From NCBI RefSeq assembly GCF_000968375.1, contig NZ_CP009933.1:3224001-3288000 (forward strand): a DNA stretch of 64,000 bases, read 5' to 3'. Each line of letters opens with the position of its first letter. Within the stretch, counting starts at the first letter, position 1. This document shows, piece by piece, positions 27,683-35,956 of the stretch. Origin of the DNA: Clostridium scatologenes (GTDB taxonomy: Bacteria; Bacillota; Clostridia; Clostridiales; Clostridiaceae). A program made the translations under genes and the position numbers. A model generated the notes under the pieces. The model did no database searches. It was not told the origin of the DNA and was given only the letters and a program-made list of their open reading frames with translations.

Positions 27683-28430
27683 TATTATTTATCCTTTCCA
27701 CATAAATTTCTTTAAAGTTATTTTCCTGAACTACTTTTATAACTCTCAATTTCATGAGCTCTAGCAAAGCAAGAAATGTAACTACTATCTCCATCTTGTG
27801 AGAACACTGTTTAACTATGTTAGAAAAAACCATTCTTTTATCATTTATCATAATTTCCTTTAAATAATCAATTTTATCTTCTATTTTAAACTTGTCCAAT
27901 GGAATTTCTTTATTAATTACATTTTCAGTATTTATTTTATTTTTATACACACTCATGAGTTTGCTATAAATCTCAAATAAATGAAGCATAGTTACTCCTT
28001 TAAGAAAATCTTTTGGATCAAAGCTCTTACTCTTCTCTTCTATTATTTCTGGTTTTTTACTGAACATTCTTCCTATGCCTTGCTCTCTATTCTTAAAAAA
28101 CTTAGCACTTTCCTTAAACTTTCTATATTCAACAAGCTTGTTTATTAATTCTTCTCTAGGGTCCTTTTCATCACTATCTATTGCATTTTCATCAACTTTA
28201 GGTTTTGGTAAAAGCATCTTTGACTTTATTTCAATTAGTGTAGCTGATATTACTATAAATTCCGAAGTTATTTCAAGATCCATTTCTTCCATAGCTTTCA
28301 CATACTCCAAATATTGATTAGTTATATCATATATTTTAATATCATATATATCCATTTTATTTTTCTTTATTAAGTGAAGCAATAAATCAAAAGGTCCTTC
28401 AAAATTTTCTATTTTAATGTTTAAAGACAT
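27669..28430 (-). CDS. scpA: Segregation and condensation protein A
   Basis: A 253-residue kleisin that bridges SMC heads. The N-terminal FEGPFDLLLHLIKKNKMDIYDI is the ScpA signature and the C-terminal winged helix contains LALLELMKLRVIKVVQ. ATG at 28430 follows GGAGAGATAGA. It leads a two-gene unit with scpB. Confidence 0.96.
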   Translation of the reverse strand: MSLNIKIENFEGPFDLLLHLIKKNKMDIYDIKIYDITNQYLEYVKAMEEMDLEITSEFIVISATLIEIKSKMLLPKPKVDENAIDSDEKDPREELINKLVEYRKFKESAKFFKNREQGIGRMFSKKPEIIEEKSKSFDPKDFLKGVTMLHLFEIYSKLMSVYKNKINTENVINKEIPLDKFKIEDKIDYLKEIMINDKRMVFSNIVKQCSHKMEIVVTFLALLELMKLRVIKVVQENNFKEIYVERINNNEGY

Positions 28431-29016
28431 TCTATCTCTCCTAATTCCAAATATTTACAAAGTAAAAATAATGCGGCGCAAAAGTGCAGTGGAAGTTTAG
28501 ATTTTAACTTCAAGTATACGCATATAATTACATTGCTATAAATAATTTTAGTAAGTCAAAATTATATTTATAATTGCAACTTATGATGCATAAAAATTAA
28601 GGTGTAGCCTGCTGTTAGGTTAATATATTTTATTAAAAAATAAGTAGCTTTCTATATTTATAAAAATACCTTAAAAGAAATTTATTATTCTTGTAGGCTT
28701 CATCATAGAATATTATTAAAATAGCTAAAATATACATAAACTAGATAATAAGTATTATGAAAGCTAGGCTTTTTGTTGAGATCCATACAATAATGTATTA
28801 TGTGTAAACGCAATGTACTAAGAAGTAACTTTCAACTGTATGGAGACTGATATATGCTGTGAAGTGAGTTTTCCTTCACAGCATATATCAGCCGGAATAC
28901 AGTTGAAAGTTACTTCTCTTACATACGCTTGAGTCGCATTATGCTTAAAATCTGAAATTTGATTGTCTAAGTATACATATTAATTATCCACAGTATCTAA
29001 TTATAAGTCAATCTAT
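28431..29016. other. Intergenic region with compound inverted repeats
   Basis: No gene seen. Besides the long hairpin described separately, a small hairpin GAAGTT / AACTTC lies near 28491-28510. ATAATGCG at 28468-28475 is mirrored by CGCATTAT at 28935-28942. AGATTTTAA and TTAAAATCT also occur in opposite orientation near the two ends. This could be a non-coding RNA gene or a small non-autonomous mobile element of about 475 bp; neither is proved. Confidence 0.4.
28821..28917. repeat. Long interrupted palindrome (39 paired bases)
   Basis: The outer arms are 21 bp and perfect (28821-28841 with 28897-28917). The inner arms are 18 bp and perfect (28847-28864 with 28874-28891). Between them is a symmetric 5 x 5 internal loop (GGAGA opposite CCGGA) and the apex is a 9-base loop. 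No T-run follows directly on either strand, and the length far exceeds an ordinary terminator. Confidence 0.9.
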
Positions 29017-30201
29017 TTATACTCCCCTATCTAATATTCTTACAAAATTATCCTTTAAGTTTCCAATAATTCCTGGTTTTTTTACATCTCGATCACTGTA
29101 AAGCTTAACTTTTCCTACTAACTTACCTTCTACATATACTTCACAATGTCCCACTATTTCATTAGATTTATATTCTTTTTTGGATTTATCTATAACTACT
29201 TTTTTGATTGCCTTGGCATCTTTTCCTCTTTCTACAACTACACTAAAATCATCTTGTGCTTTTGCTATAAAAAATCTATCTCCCTTTTTATTTAAATTTA
29301 CTTTTTCAACATCTTTTCCTTTTTCCATAAGTTTTTTATTTTCATACTTTGAAAATCCATAATTCATAAGCATACTTGCATCTTTATTTCTTACTTTATA
29401 TGTAGGAGATCCCATTATTACAGCTAGCATTCTCACTCCATCTCTTGTAGCAGTTGCAGATATACAATATTTAGCTTCATCCGTAAATCCAGTTTTTAAA
29501 CCATCACAGCCTTTAAAAAACCTCACAAGCTTGTTATGATTTACTAAACCTATAGGACTTTTTCTTCCCTCAGATATAGTTTCCATATATGTACCTGTAT
29601 ATTTTAATATATCTGGGTGTTTTAACAACTCTCTTGACATAATAGCTATATCATAAGCTGTAGTAACATGTCCTGGTGAACTCAATCCTGTACAGTTGTT
29701 AAAATTAGTATCTTTCATTCCAAGCTTATGAGCTCTTTCATTCATGAGTTTAACAAAGCCTTCCTCACTACCACCTAAATATTCTGCCATAGCAACAGCT
29801 GCATCATTACCAGATGCTATACCTATTCCTTTTATTAATTCTTCTACAGTTCTTACTTCTCCTGTATCGAGAAGCATAGAACTTCCACCCATCTTTTTTG
29901 CGTTTTCACTTATAGTAACCTTATCAGATAATTTTATTTTACCTGAATCCACATTTTCCATTGTTAAGAGCATAGTCATAATCTTTGTAACTGAAGCTGG
30001 TGCTAATTTTTCATGACAGTTTTTTTCATAAATTATTTTGTCACTTAAAGGCTCAATAAGTAATGCTGATTTAGCATCTACTTTCATTAAATTATCTTCA
30101 ACCTTAGTATTTGCTTTTGGTTCAGCTTTGACTGCTCTTGTAAAAATACCTAAAACTAAAGATAAGATTAGTATTATACTTAATAAAGTTTTCTTTTTCA
30201 T
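29017..30201 (-). CDS. dacF: D-alanyl-D-alanine carboxypeptidase DacF
   Basis: A 394-residue PBP5-type enzyme with a signal peptide (KKKTLLSIILILSLVLGIF, cleaved near residue 26). Motifs: Ser70-Lys73 in SVTK, SGN at 130-132, KTG at 236-238. The C-terminal region ends in an amphipathic stretch as expected for membrane anchoring. DacF acts on cell wall or spore cortex; the xerD-spoIIM context supports the sporulation-associated copy. ATG at 30201 follows AAAGGAGGAAATAAAAA. Confidence 0.93.
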   Translation of the reverse strand: MKKKTLLSIILILSLVLGIFTRAVKAEPKANTKVEDNLMKVDAKSALLIEPLSDKIIYEKNCHEKLAPASVTKIMTMLLTMENVDSGKIKLSDKVTISENAKKMGGSSMLLDTGEVRTVEELIKGIGIASGNDAAVAMAEYLGGSEEGFVKLMNERAHKLGMKDTNFNNCTGLSSPGHVTTAYDIAIMSRELLKHPDILKYTGTYMETISEGRKSPIGLVNHNKLVRFFKGCDGLKTGFTDEAKYCISATATRDGVRMLAVIMGSPTYKVRNKDASMLMNYGFSKYENKKLMEKGKDVEKVNLNKKGDRFFIAKAQDDFSVVVERGKDAKAIKKVVIDKSKKEYKSNEIVGHCEVYVEGKLVGKVKLYSDRDVKKPGIIGNLKDNFVRILDRGV

Positions 30202-30365
30202 TTTTTATTTCCTCCTTTCTTCAAAATGTATTTTTTCCCGAAACTAATAATATTATGAGGAAATAAAAAATATTACTTGACAAATTTAAAATTTGTATAA
30301 GATATTGTGTGTTTTATTTAAAAAATTAACAAATTCATAGAGTATAACTCTAGCTATAATACTCT

Positions 30366-31243
30366 CTATGCTCTAGGATGTGATTTTTTATATACTTCTG
30401 CAATTTTATTCTTTCTAGAAATAGAAGAATATATTTGAGTTGCTGATAAATCTTTATGTCCAAGCAATTCTTGCACAGACTTTATGTCAGCTCCATTTTG
30501 AAGTAAATGAACCGCAAAGGAATGTCTTAGCGTAAATGCATTTATATGTTTATCTATTCCTGCAGCCTTTGCATAATATTTTACTATCTTCCAAAATCCT
30601 TGTCTTGTCATTTGGATTCCTCTTAGATTTATGAAAAGAAAATCCAAATTATATATATTAATTTCTTGCCTTATTTTCAAATATTCTTCTATGCATTTTA
30701 TAGCTATAGAACCTATAGGTATAATTCTTTCTTGATTTTTCGAACCTTTACATTTTATATAAGCAAGCTTTAAATTTATATCATATATAGTAACATTTAA
30801 AATTTCTGTAACCTTCATACCAGTAGCATAAAGCATTTCTAGCATAGCTTTATCCCTTATTCCTTTATTTGTGCTTAAATCTGGTGCTGAAAGAAGCATA
30901 TCTACTTCCTCTACAGTTAAAATTTTAGGAATATTATGCTTAACTTTTGGTATTTCATAATTAACCATAGGATTCTCATTTATAAATCCTTTAACTGTAA
31001 GATACTTATAAAAATTTCTAAGAGAAACTATATTTCGTATAATAGAAGAGGTAGCCCTTCCTTCTTTTTGCAATTGTTGAACATATGCCATTATAGAAAC
31101 TACTTCTATTTCTAGTATATTTTCATTTTCCTCCTTTATAAAATTATAAAACTTACTTACATCTCTTACGTAAGCATCCATAGTATTTTTGCTTACATTT
31201 TTTTTTCTAAATTTTCAATGTATTTTAATAAAACTTTATCCAT
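30366..31243 (-). pseudogene. xerD: XerD-like tyrosine recombinase with N-terminal frameshift
   Basis: The intact form would start at ATG 31243 (MDKVLLKYIENLEKK) after GGTGGGGAAAG. A run of nine A (complement of 31198-31206) shifts the frame into a stop; ten A would restore a continuous 292-residue protein, the normal XerD length. The rest of the protein (271 residues from ATG 31181) is open. Catalytic positions: the first arginine is lysine (ATGMKVTEI), the histidine of HxxR is phenylalanine (FTLRHSF), while the lysine of KGSKNQER, the second arginine, the late histidine (LLGHKD) and the tyrosine (TQIYSS) are present. It may be decaying, phase-variable, restarted internally or a sequencing error at the homopolymer. 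Confidence 0.75.
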
Positions 31244-31268
31244 ATCTTTCCCCACCTTTTAGAACAGT

Positions 31269-31502
31269 TTACCAAAGCCCTAAAAATTTATTGAAAACAA
31301 TAATATAATTATGGAGGATATCAATGTTTCTATTAACTAAATTATTTACTAATATACTATTATCATAAACATTAGGCTTATTTATAAAATTATAAAAAAC
31401 ATAATCTAATAATTTGGGTAAAAACAATCCTAAAACTATTAGTATAAAGAAGCATTTTAGTACAGTTATTGCAAAATCATATGTCTTCTCATCTATATTC
31501 AT
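31269..31502 (-). CDS. Small membrane protein of unknown function
   Basis: 77 residues with one hydrophobic helix (about 10-32, AITVLKCFFILIVLGLFLP) and a polar C-terminal half. I do not recognise the family. Its ATG overlaps the spoIIM stop by 4 bases and xerD begins 25 bases beyond its end, so it is in the spoIIM operon and is translationally coupled to it. Confidence 0.65.
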   Translation of the reverse strand: MNIDEKTYDFAITVLKCFFILIVLGLFLPKLLDYVFYNFINKPNVYDNSILVNNLVNRNIDILHNYIIVFNKFLGLW

Positions 31503-32149
31503 ATTATAATGCTCCCAACACTTGCTATAACAAATTTAACTATATTAGGAGTTGCATATGTTTCCATGAGAAAACCTACAAACATAACTGCAGCTACTAA
31601 CAAAAATGATAAAGAATATGATGTAACCATAACCCAAATATTAGATGTCCATTGTCTATTAGATTTATCTTTTAGTATTGCCATAGAAAAATCCATAGCA
31701 ATTACTGAAGCCAATATAAAGCATGGAATATATATTATATTTTGTGGCAATACTCCAAGAAGTGAAAACATCATCCCTTTCATTCCCATTCCATTTACCA
31801 TAAAACTTATAGTAAATCCAATAGTAAACCCCTTCATAATGTCTATAATTAAAATGATAGGAATTCCTATCATAGTAAGACCAAGAAACCACATTGCCAG
31901 TAAGATAGGAACATTACTTTTTAATGTTTCTGAGAATATAGATTTATAACTTATATTTCCTGAATTAATGGCTGCATTAAAATTTTTAATGTAGCTTAGA
32001 AGATCTGTTTTATCAAAACTTCCCATGTACCTTACACTGTACATTCCTAGTACTATGCCTGTACATATACATAGAAGACTTATAATATACAGCCAAAAAT
32101 TACTTTGTACATGCTTGTTTAAAAGTCCTAATACTTTGTTTTCTGACAT
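31499..32149 (-). CDS. spoIIM: Stage II sporulation protein M
   Basis: A 216-residue membrane protein with about five helices. In sporulating cells SpoIIM joins SpoIID and SpoIIP in the peptidoglycan-degrading machine that drives engulfment. Conserved features include MWFLGLTMIGIPIILIIDI followed by MKGFTIGF and the LLGVLPQNIIYIP motif. ATG at 32149 follows AGGGGGATGAAGTT. It is 69 bases downstream of the NUDIX gene. Confidence 0.93.
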   Translation of the reverse strand: MSENKVLGLLNKHVQSNFWLYIISLLCICTGIVLGMYSVRYMGSFDKTDLLSYIKNFNAAINSGNISYKSIFSETLKSNVPILLAMWFLGLTMIGIPIILIIDIMKGFTIGFTISFMVNGMGMKGMMFSLLGVLPQNIIYIPCFILASVIAMDFSMAILKDKSNRQWTSNIWVMVTSYSLSFLLVAAVMFVGFLMETYATPNIVKFVIASVGSIII

Positions 32150-32218
32150 AACTTCATCCCCCTTTTGTTAATCACCTTTTTTAATATCTATGAAAAACAA
32201 AAGAGTTATATGCATACA

Positions 32219-32740
32219 TTACTCCATCATAAAAGCACTTATAGTTTTAGCATCTATTATTTCACCTTTTCTGATCATTTCTTTTATAATATCTATTTTT
32301 AATTCCTTTACATTTATAAATTCATCTTCATCCTGTAAACCTGTATTTCCTTTATATAAATCTTCTGCCTTATATAGATATATATATTCATCACAAAATC
32401 CAGGACTTGTAACTATTTTTCCTAAATAATTAAATTTATTTGCCTTGTACCCTGTTTCTTCTTCAAGCTCTCGTATACCACAAATTTTTGGTTCTTCACC
32501 TTTTTCAATTTTCCCTGCTGGCAGCTCCAATAAGCTTCTTTCTAAAGGTTTTCTAAACTGCTCTACTAAAAGTATAGTTTCTTTATCTTTATATGCAAGT
32601 ATAGCCACTCCACCAGGATGATTTACTATTTCTCTTTTTCCTTCTTTTCCATTAGGAAGTTCAACGGTTTTCAAATTAACTTCAATAATTTTACCTTTAT
32701 ATATATTTTCACTGAGTAAAGTTTTTTCTTCAAACTGCAC
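32219..32740 (-). CDS. NUDIX hydrolase, ADP-ribose pyrophosphatase type
   Basis: A 173-residue NUDIX protein. The box GKIEKGEEPKICGIRELEEE, ending in TGYKA, fits Gx5Ex7REUxEExGU. ADP-ribose pyrophosphatases of this kind (NudF-like) cleave ADP-ribose to AMP and ribose-5-phosphate; the ETLLVEQFRKP and ELPAGK segments favour this subgroup. ATG at 32740 follows TTGGAGGTAATATAAG. A NudF-like gene near spoIIM is also seen in Bacillus. Confidence 0.9.
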   Translation of the reverse strand: MQFEEKTLLSENIYKGKIIEVNLKTVELPNGKEGKREIVNHPGGVAILAYKDKETILLVEQFRKPLERSLLELPAGKIEKGEEPKICGIRELEEETGYKANKFNYLGKIVTSPGFCDEYIYLYKAEDLYKGNTGLQDEDEFINVKELKIDIIKEMIRKGEIIDAKTISAFMME

Positions 32741-32864
32741 CTTATATTACCTCCAAGTTTCATAAATAATATACGTAAACTTTTATTAATTAAATTAATT
32801 TTATACTTTACATATATACTTGTCAATTATAGGAATATTATTAAATTTTTTATTTGTAAATAAT

Positions 32865-32913
32865 GCACTACCCTCTAGACAACATTAAAACATTATTATC
32901 TAGAGGGTAGTGC
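32865..32913. terminator. Hairpin between a small ORF and the NUDIX gene
   Basis: Perfect 15-bp stem GCACTACCCTCTAGA / TCTAGAGGGTAGTGC with a 19-base AT-rich loop. The stem is unusually G/C-rich for this region. It probably terminates the small ORF on the minus strand. Confidence 0.65.
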
Positions 32914-32930
32914 TACTTCACTTTTCATTT

Positions 32931-33101
32931 TCATATTTGACTTTCAATCTTCTTTACAAGCCTTTTGTAATTTCTTATAATTTCCTTTACTTCTTCTTCT
33001 TTGTCTTGATCATCTGCTAATTTATCCCTTAGATCATTAATTCTACTTATTAATAGATCTTTTATGTTTTTAATTTCTTCAATATCTAGATCAAGTTTCA
33101 T
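32931..33101 (-). CDS. Small charged coiled-coil protein, 56 residues
   Basis: A reading frame from ATG 33101 with a strong ribosome site (GGAAGGTGATAGT). It starts MKLDLDIEEIKNIKDLLISR and ends KKIESQI. It is nearly all charged and aliphatic, with leucine/isoleucine spacing expected of a helical coiled coil and no membrane segment. I do not recognise the family. A hairpin just downstream and a convincing ribosome site support a real gene. Confidence 0.65.
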   Translation of the reverse strand: MKLDLDIEEIKNIKDLLISRINDLRDKLADDQDKEEEVKEIIRNYKRLVKKIESQI

Positions 33102-33445
33102 ACTATCACCTTCCTTTTGTTAAAATATTATGTCCCTATTTTCTTTTTTAGAATATTTATATTTTTAATTTTATAATATCTTTTACACAACTACTACAAA
33201 ATTTTTATTATCTTCTTAAACTAACAATTAATTATAATTACAATTTATTTTTTATATTTATATGTTACACTTATTTAGCAATTTATTCAATAAGTAAAAT
33301 AGAAATGATCAAGTAAAAACAATAACTTTAAAATAATTTTATTAATAAAATAAGTATTTGCTATATTTAAATCTAAACATAACAAATACTCATTTTTAGA
33401 AATTTTTTATTTATATTATATTTATAAAAGGCTATGAACTTACAA
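33102..33445. other. AT-rich gap between the small ORF and arcC
   Basis: About 340 bases with no reading frame or strong hairpin that I can support. It should contain the promoter of the small ORF at its left end and the end of the arcC transcript at its right. Confidence 0.5.
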
Positions 33446-34384
33446 CTATTGTTCTACTATTGTTCCACTATTTCCAACTAGCGCATCTTTTGCTCTAGTT
33501 AAAGATGCAATTAAAGTTTTTCTTCCTTTTTTAGATGCTGCAAACTTAATTGCGGCTTTTACTTTAGGAAGCATACTTCCTGGAGCAAATTGTCCTTCAT
33601 CTATATACTTTTCAGCATCTTTTATGCTCATAACTGGAAGATTCTTTTGATTTGATTTTCCAAAGTTTATAGCTACTCTATCTACTGCTGTTAAAATTAA
33701 TAACATATCGGCATCTAAATCTTCAGCAAGCTTCTCAGAAGCAAAATCTTTATCGATAACTGCTGCTACTCCATGAAGAAAACCTTTTTCGTCTTCTATT
33801 ACAGGAATACCACCACCTCCGACAGTTATAACTACTTGTCCTTCATTTACTAATGTTTTTACAGTATTGAGTTCAACTATTTTTTCAGGTTGAGGAGATG
33901 CAACAACTCTTCTATATCCCCTACCTGCATCTTCTACCATTATGTATCCTTTTTCTTTTTCCAAATTTTTAGCTTCTTCTTCACTATAAAAAGGTCCAAT
34001 TGGTTTAGTTGGTTTTTCGAAACCTTTATCATTCTTATCAACAACAACTTGCGTAATTATTGAAGATACTGGCTTATCTATATTTCTTCTCTTTAATTCA
34101 TCTTTTAAAGCTTGTTGAATGTGATATCCAATCATTCCTTGACTCATAGCACCACAAACATCAAAAGGCATAGCTGGTGTTACTTTACTAGCATATTCAT
34201 TTTGGATAACAAGTCTACCTACTTGAGGGCCATTACCATGTGCTATAATTAGCTCATGACCTTTTTCAATCATGTCTGCCAAATATTTAACTGTTTCATT
34301 AACGACTTCTAATTGTGATTCTGCAGTTGCTGGTTTTCCTTCAGCTTGCAATGCATTTCCGCCTAAAGCTACTACAATTCTCAT
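33446..34384 (-). CDS. arcC: Carbamate kinase
   Basis: Last enzyme of the arginine deiminase pathway: carbamoyl phosphate plus ADP gives ATP, CO2 and NH3. The amino-acid kinase fold is evident from VVALGGNALQ at the N-terminus, IAHGNGPQVGRL, the VITVGGGGIPV loop and the C-terminal GSMLPKVKAAIKF. About 312 residues from the ATG at 34384, which follows TTGGAGGTAATAATA; the TTG at 34399 is part of the ribosome site. It is 31 bases after arcB1 and shares its promoter. Confidence 0.96.
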   Translation of the reverse strand: MRIVVALGGNALQAEGKPATAESQLEVVNETVKYLADMIEKGHELIIAHGNGPQVGRLVIQNEYASKVTPAMPFDVCGAMSQGMIGYHIQQALKDELKRRNIDKPVSSIITQVVVDKNDKGFEKPTKPIGPFYSEEEAKNLEKEKGYIMVEDAGRGYRRVVASPQPEKIVELNTVKTLVNEGQVVITVGGGGIPVIEDEKGFLHGVAAVIDKDFASEKLAEDLDADMLLILTAVDRVAINFGKSNQKNLPVMSIKDAEKYIDEGQFAPGSMLPKVKAAIKFAASKKGRKTLIASLTRAKDALVGNSGTIVEQ

Positions 34385-34415
34385 TATTATTACCTCCAAA
34401 TATAAAATAATTATA

Positions 34416-35417
34416 TTATTTTCCTAGTGTTGCAACCATAACAGCTTTTATAGTGTGCATTCTGTTTTCAGCTTCATCAAATACTACTGAATGTTTACCT
34501 TCAAATACTTCATCTGAAACTTCTAATTCTTTTAATCCGAATTTTTCATAAACTTCTTTTCCAACTTTAGTATTTAAATCATGGAATGCTGGAAGACAAT
34601 GTTCAAATATTACTTTATCATTTCCTGTTAACTTAACCATTTCCATGTTTACTTGATATGGTTTCAATAAGTTTATTCTCTTTTCCCATACTTCTGCTGC
34701 TTCTCCCATAGATACCCAAACATCAGTATATAGAACATCTGCATTCTTAACTCCTTCTGCTACACTATCTGTAAGAGTTATTTTTGCTCCAGTTTCTTTT
34801 GCAACTTCTTTGCATTTCTTAACTAGATCTTCTTCTGGGAATAATTCTTTTGGTGCTACTATTCTGAAATCCATTCCCATTTTTGCTGCACCTATCATTA
34901 ACGCATTTGCCATGTTGTTTCTTCCGTCTCCTGCATACGCAAATACTATTTTATTTAATGGCTTGTCTATATGTTCTTCTATTGTTAAGAAGTCTGCTAA
35001 TATTTGTGTTGGGTGATCTTGTGTTGTTAAACCATTCCATACTGGTACTCCAGCATATTTTGCTAATGTATCTACTACTGATTGATCAAATCCTCTATAT
35101 TCGATACCATCATACATTCTTCCAAGTACTCTTGCTGTATCAGCTATAGATTCTTTTTTACCCATTTGACTTCCTGTTGGTCCTAAATATGTAACATGAG
35201 CTCCCTGATCTAATGCTCCTACTTCAAATGAACATCTTGTTCTAGTAGAATCTTTTTCAAATAGTAAAACTATGTTTTTTCCTTTTAATGTTTGTTTTTC
35301 TGTTCCTGTATACTTAGCTCTTTTTAAGTCTTTTGCTAAATTGATCATATATTGAATTTCCTTTGGTGTGAAATCCATCAATGTTAAAAAATTTCTGTTT
35401 CTTAAATTAAATGCCAT
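34416..35417 (-). CDS. arcB: Ornithine carbamoyltransferase, copy 1
   Basis: A 333-residue enzyme. In the catabolic direction it splits citrulline into ornithine and carbamoyl phosphate, feeding ArcC. The carbamoyl-phosphate motif EKDSTRTRCSFEVGA is near residue 54. WNGLTTQDHPTQILADF near 130 and FEHCLPAFHD with the catalytic cysteine near 270 complete the active site. The protein is identical to copy 2 at 40291-41292. ATG at 35417 follows AAGGGAGAAATGAAGAA. First gene of arcB1-arcC. Confidence 0.96.
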   Translation of the reverse strand: MAFNLRNRNFLTLMDFTPKEIQYMINLAKDLKRAKYTGTEKQTLKGKNIVLLFEKDSTRTRCSFEVGALDQGAHVTYLGPTGSQMGKKESIADTARVLGRMYDGIEYRGFDQSVVDTLAKYAGVPVWNGLTTQDHPTQILADFLTIEEHIDKPLNKIVFAYAGDGRNNMANALMIGAAKMGMDFRIVAPKELFPEEDLVKKCKEVAKETGAKITLTDSVAEGVKNADVLYTDVWVSMGEAAEVWEKRINLLKPYQVNMEMVKLTGNDKVIFEHCLPAFHDLNTKVGKEVYEKFGLKELEVSDEVFEGKHSVVFDEAENRMHTIKAVMVATLGK

Positions 35418-35450
35418 TTCTTCATTTCTCCCTTACGCTATACTTTTATT

Positions 35451-35552
35451 AACCACCTAGGTGGTTCATACTATATTTTGATTATATCTAGGTAGCTCCA
35501 CTTTGTCAATTATTTATTTTTTAATATATTTATATAAATAGAATAAATATTC
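35451..35552 (-). promoter_or_regulatory. arcB1-arcC promoter with downstream operator and upstream ArgR-like box
   Basis: On the minus strand: TTGACA (complement of 35504-35509), a 17-bp spacer and TATAAT (complement of 35481-35486). The perfect 16-bp palindrome AACCACCTAGGTGGTT lies at 35451-35466, about +8 to +23 from the inferred start site. GAATAAATATTC at 35541-35552 resembles an ARG box and is centred 63 bp from the centre of the -10 element, the same distance as in the arcA promoter. Confidence 0.75.
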
Positions 35553-35847
35553 ACTTTATTGATATATTATAACTTCCAACAATATTATTATCTCCAAAAG
35601 TAATATATCAATAGTCTTATTACCAAAAGTATTTTTCTATAAATATACAAAAATTTTTTTATGTAATATAAATAATTAAAAATTGTTCTATCCCATCGTA
35701 CCATTGCTAATCCTTATATCTTCTTCAAATAGATAATCAATGCTACGCACCTAAATATGTTATTATAAGAATCATTTCATTGGAATAATACTTCAATTTA
35801 TTTTAAAAATATAAGATAGAATTAAAAAATTTGATATGGTTAATGAT

Positions 35848-35900
35848 TTGACAAAAAACAGCTATCTCTATATAATTATTTAAGAACCACCTTGGTGGTT
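35848..35900 (+). promoter_or_regulatory. MCP promoter with downstream operator
   Basis: TTGACA at 35848-35853, a 17-bp spacer and TATAAT at 35871-35876. The palindrome AACCACCTTGGTGGTT at 35885-35900 begins just after the inferred start site. The element matches those of the arcB1 and arcA promoters; no clear ARG box is seen upstream at the corresponding distance. The remaining DNA between the two divergent promoters (35553-35847) is AT-rich and shows nothing else. Confidence 0.75.
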
Positions 35901-35956
35901 ATTAAAAGGATGCTTTTAAAATATTTTATTATTTTTTAGATGGAGGTAACACAACT

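Noticed and set aside
28821..28917. Simple transcription terminator for dacF or scpA
   Set aside because: Stem of 39 pairs with internal loop and no T-run; too far from either gene's stop codon in the needed direction.
34810..35149. Plus-strand ORFs of 68 and 88 codons repeated at 40685-41024
   Set aside because: They repeat only because both arcB copies are repeated; they are antisense shadows.
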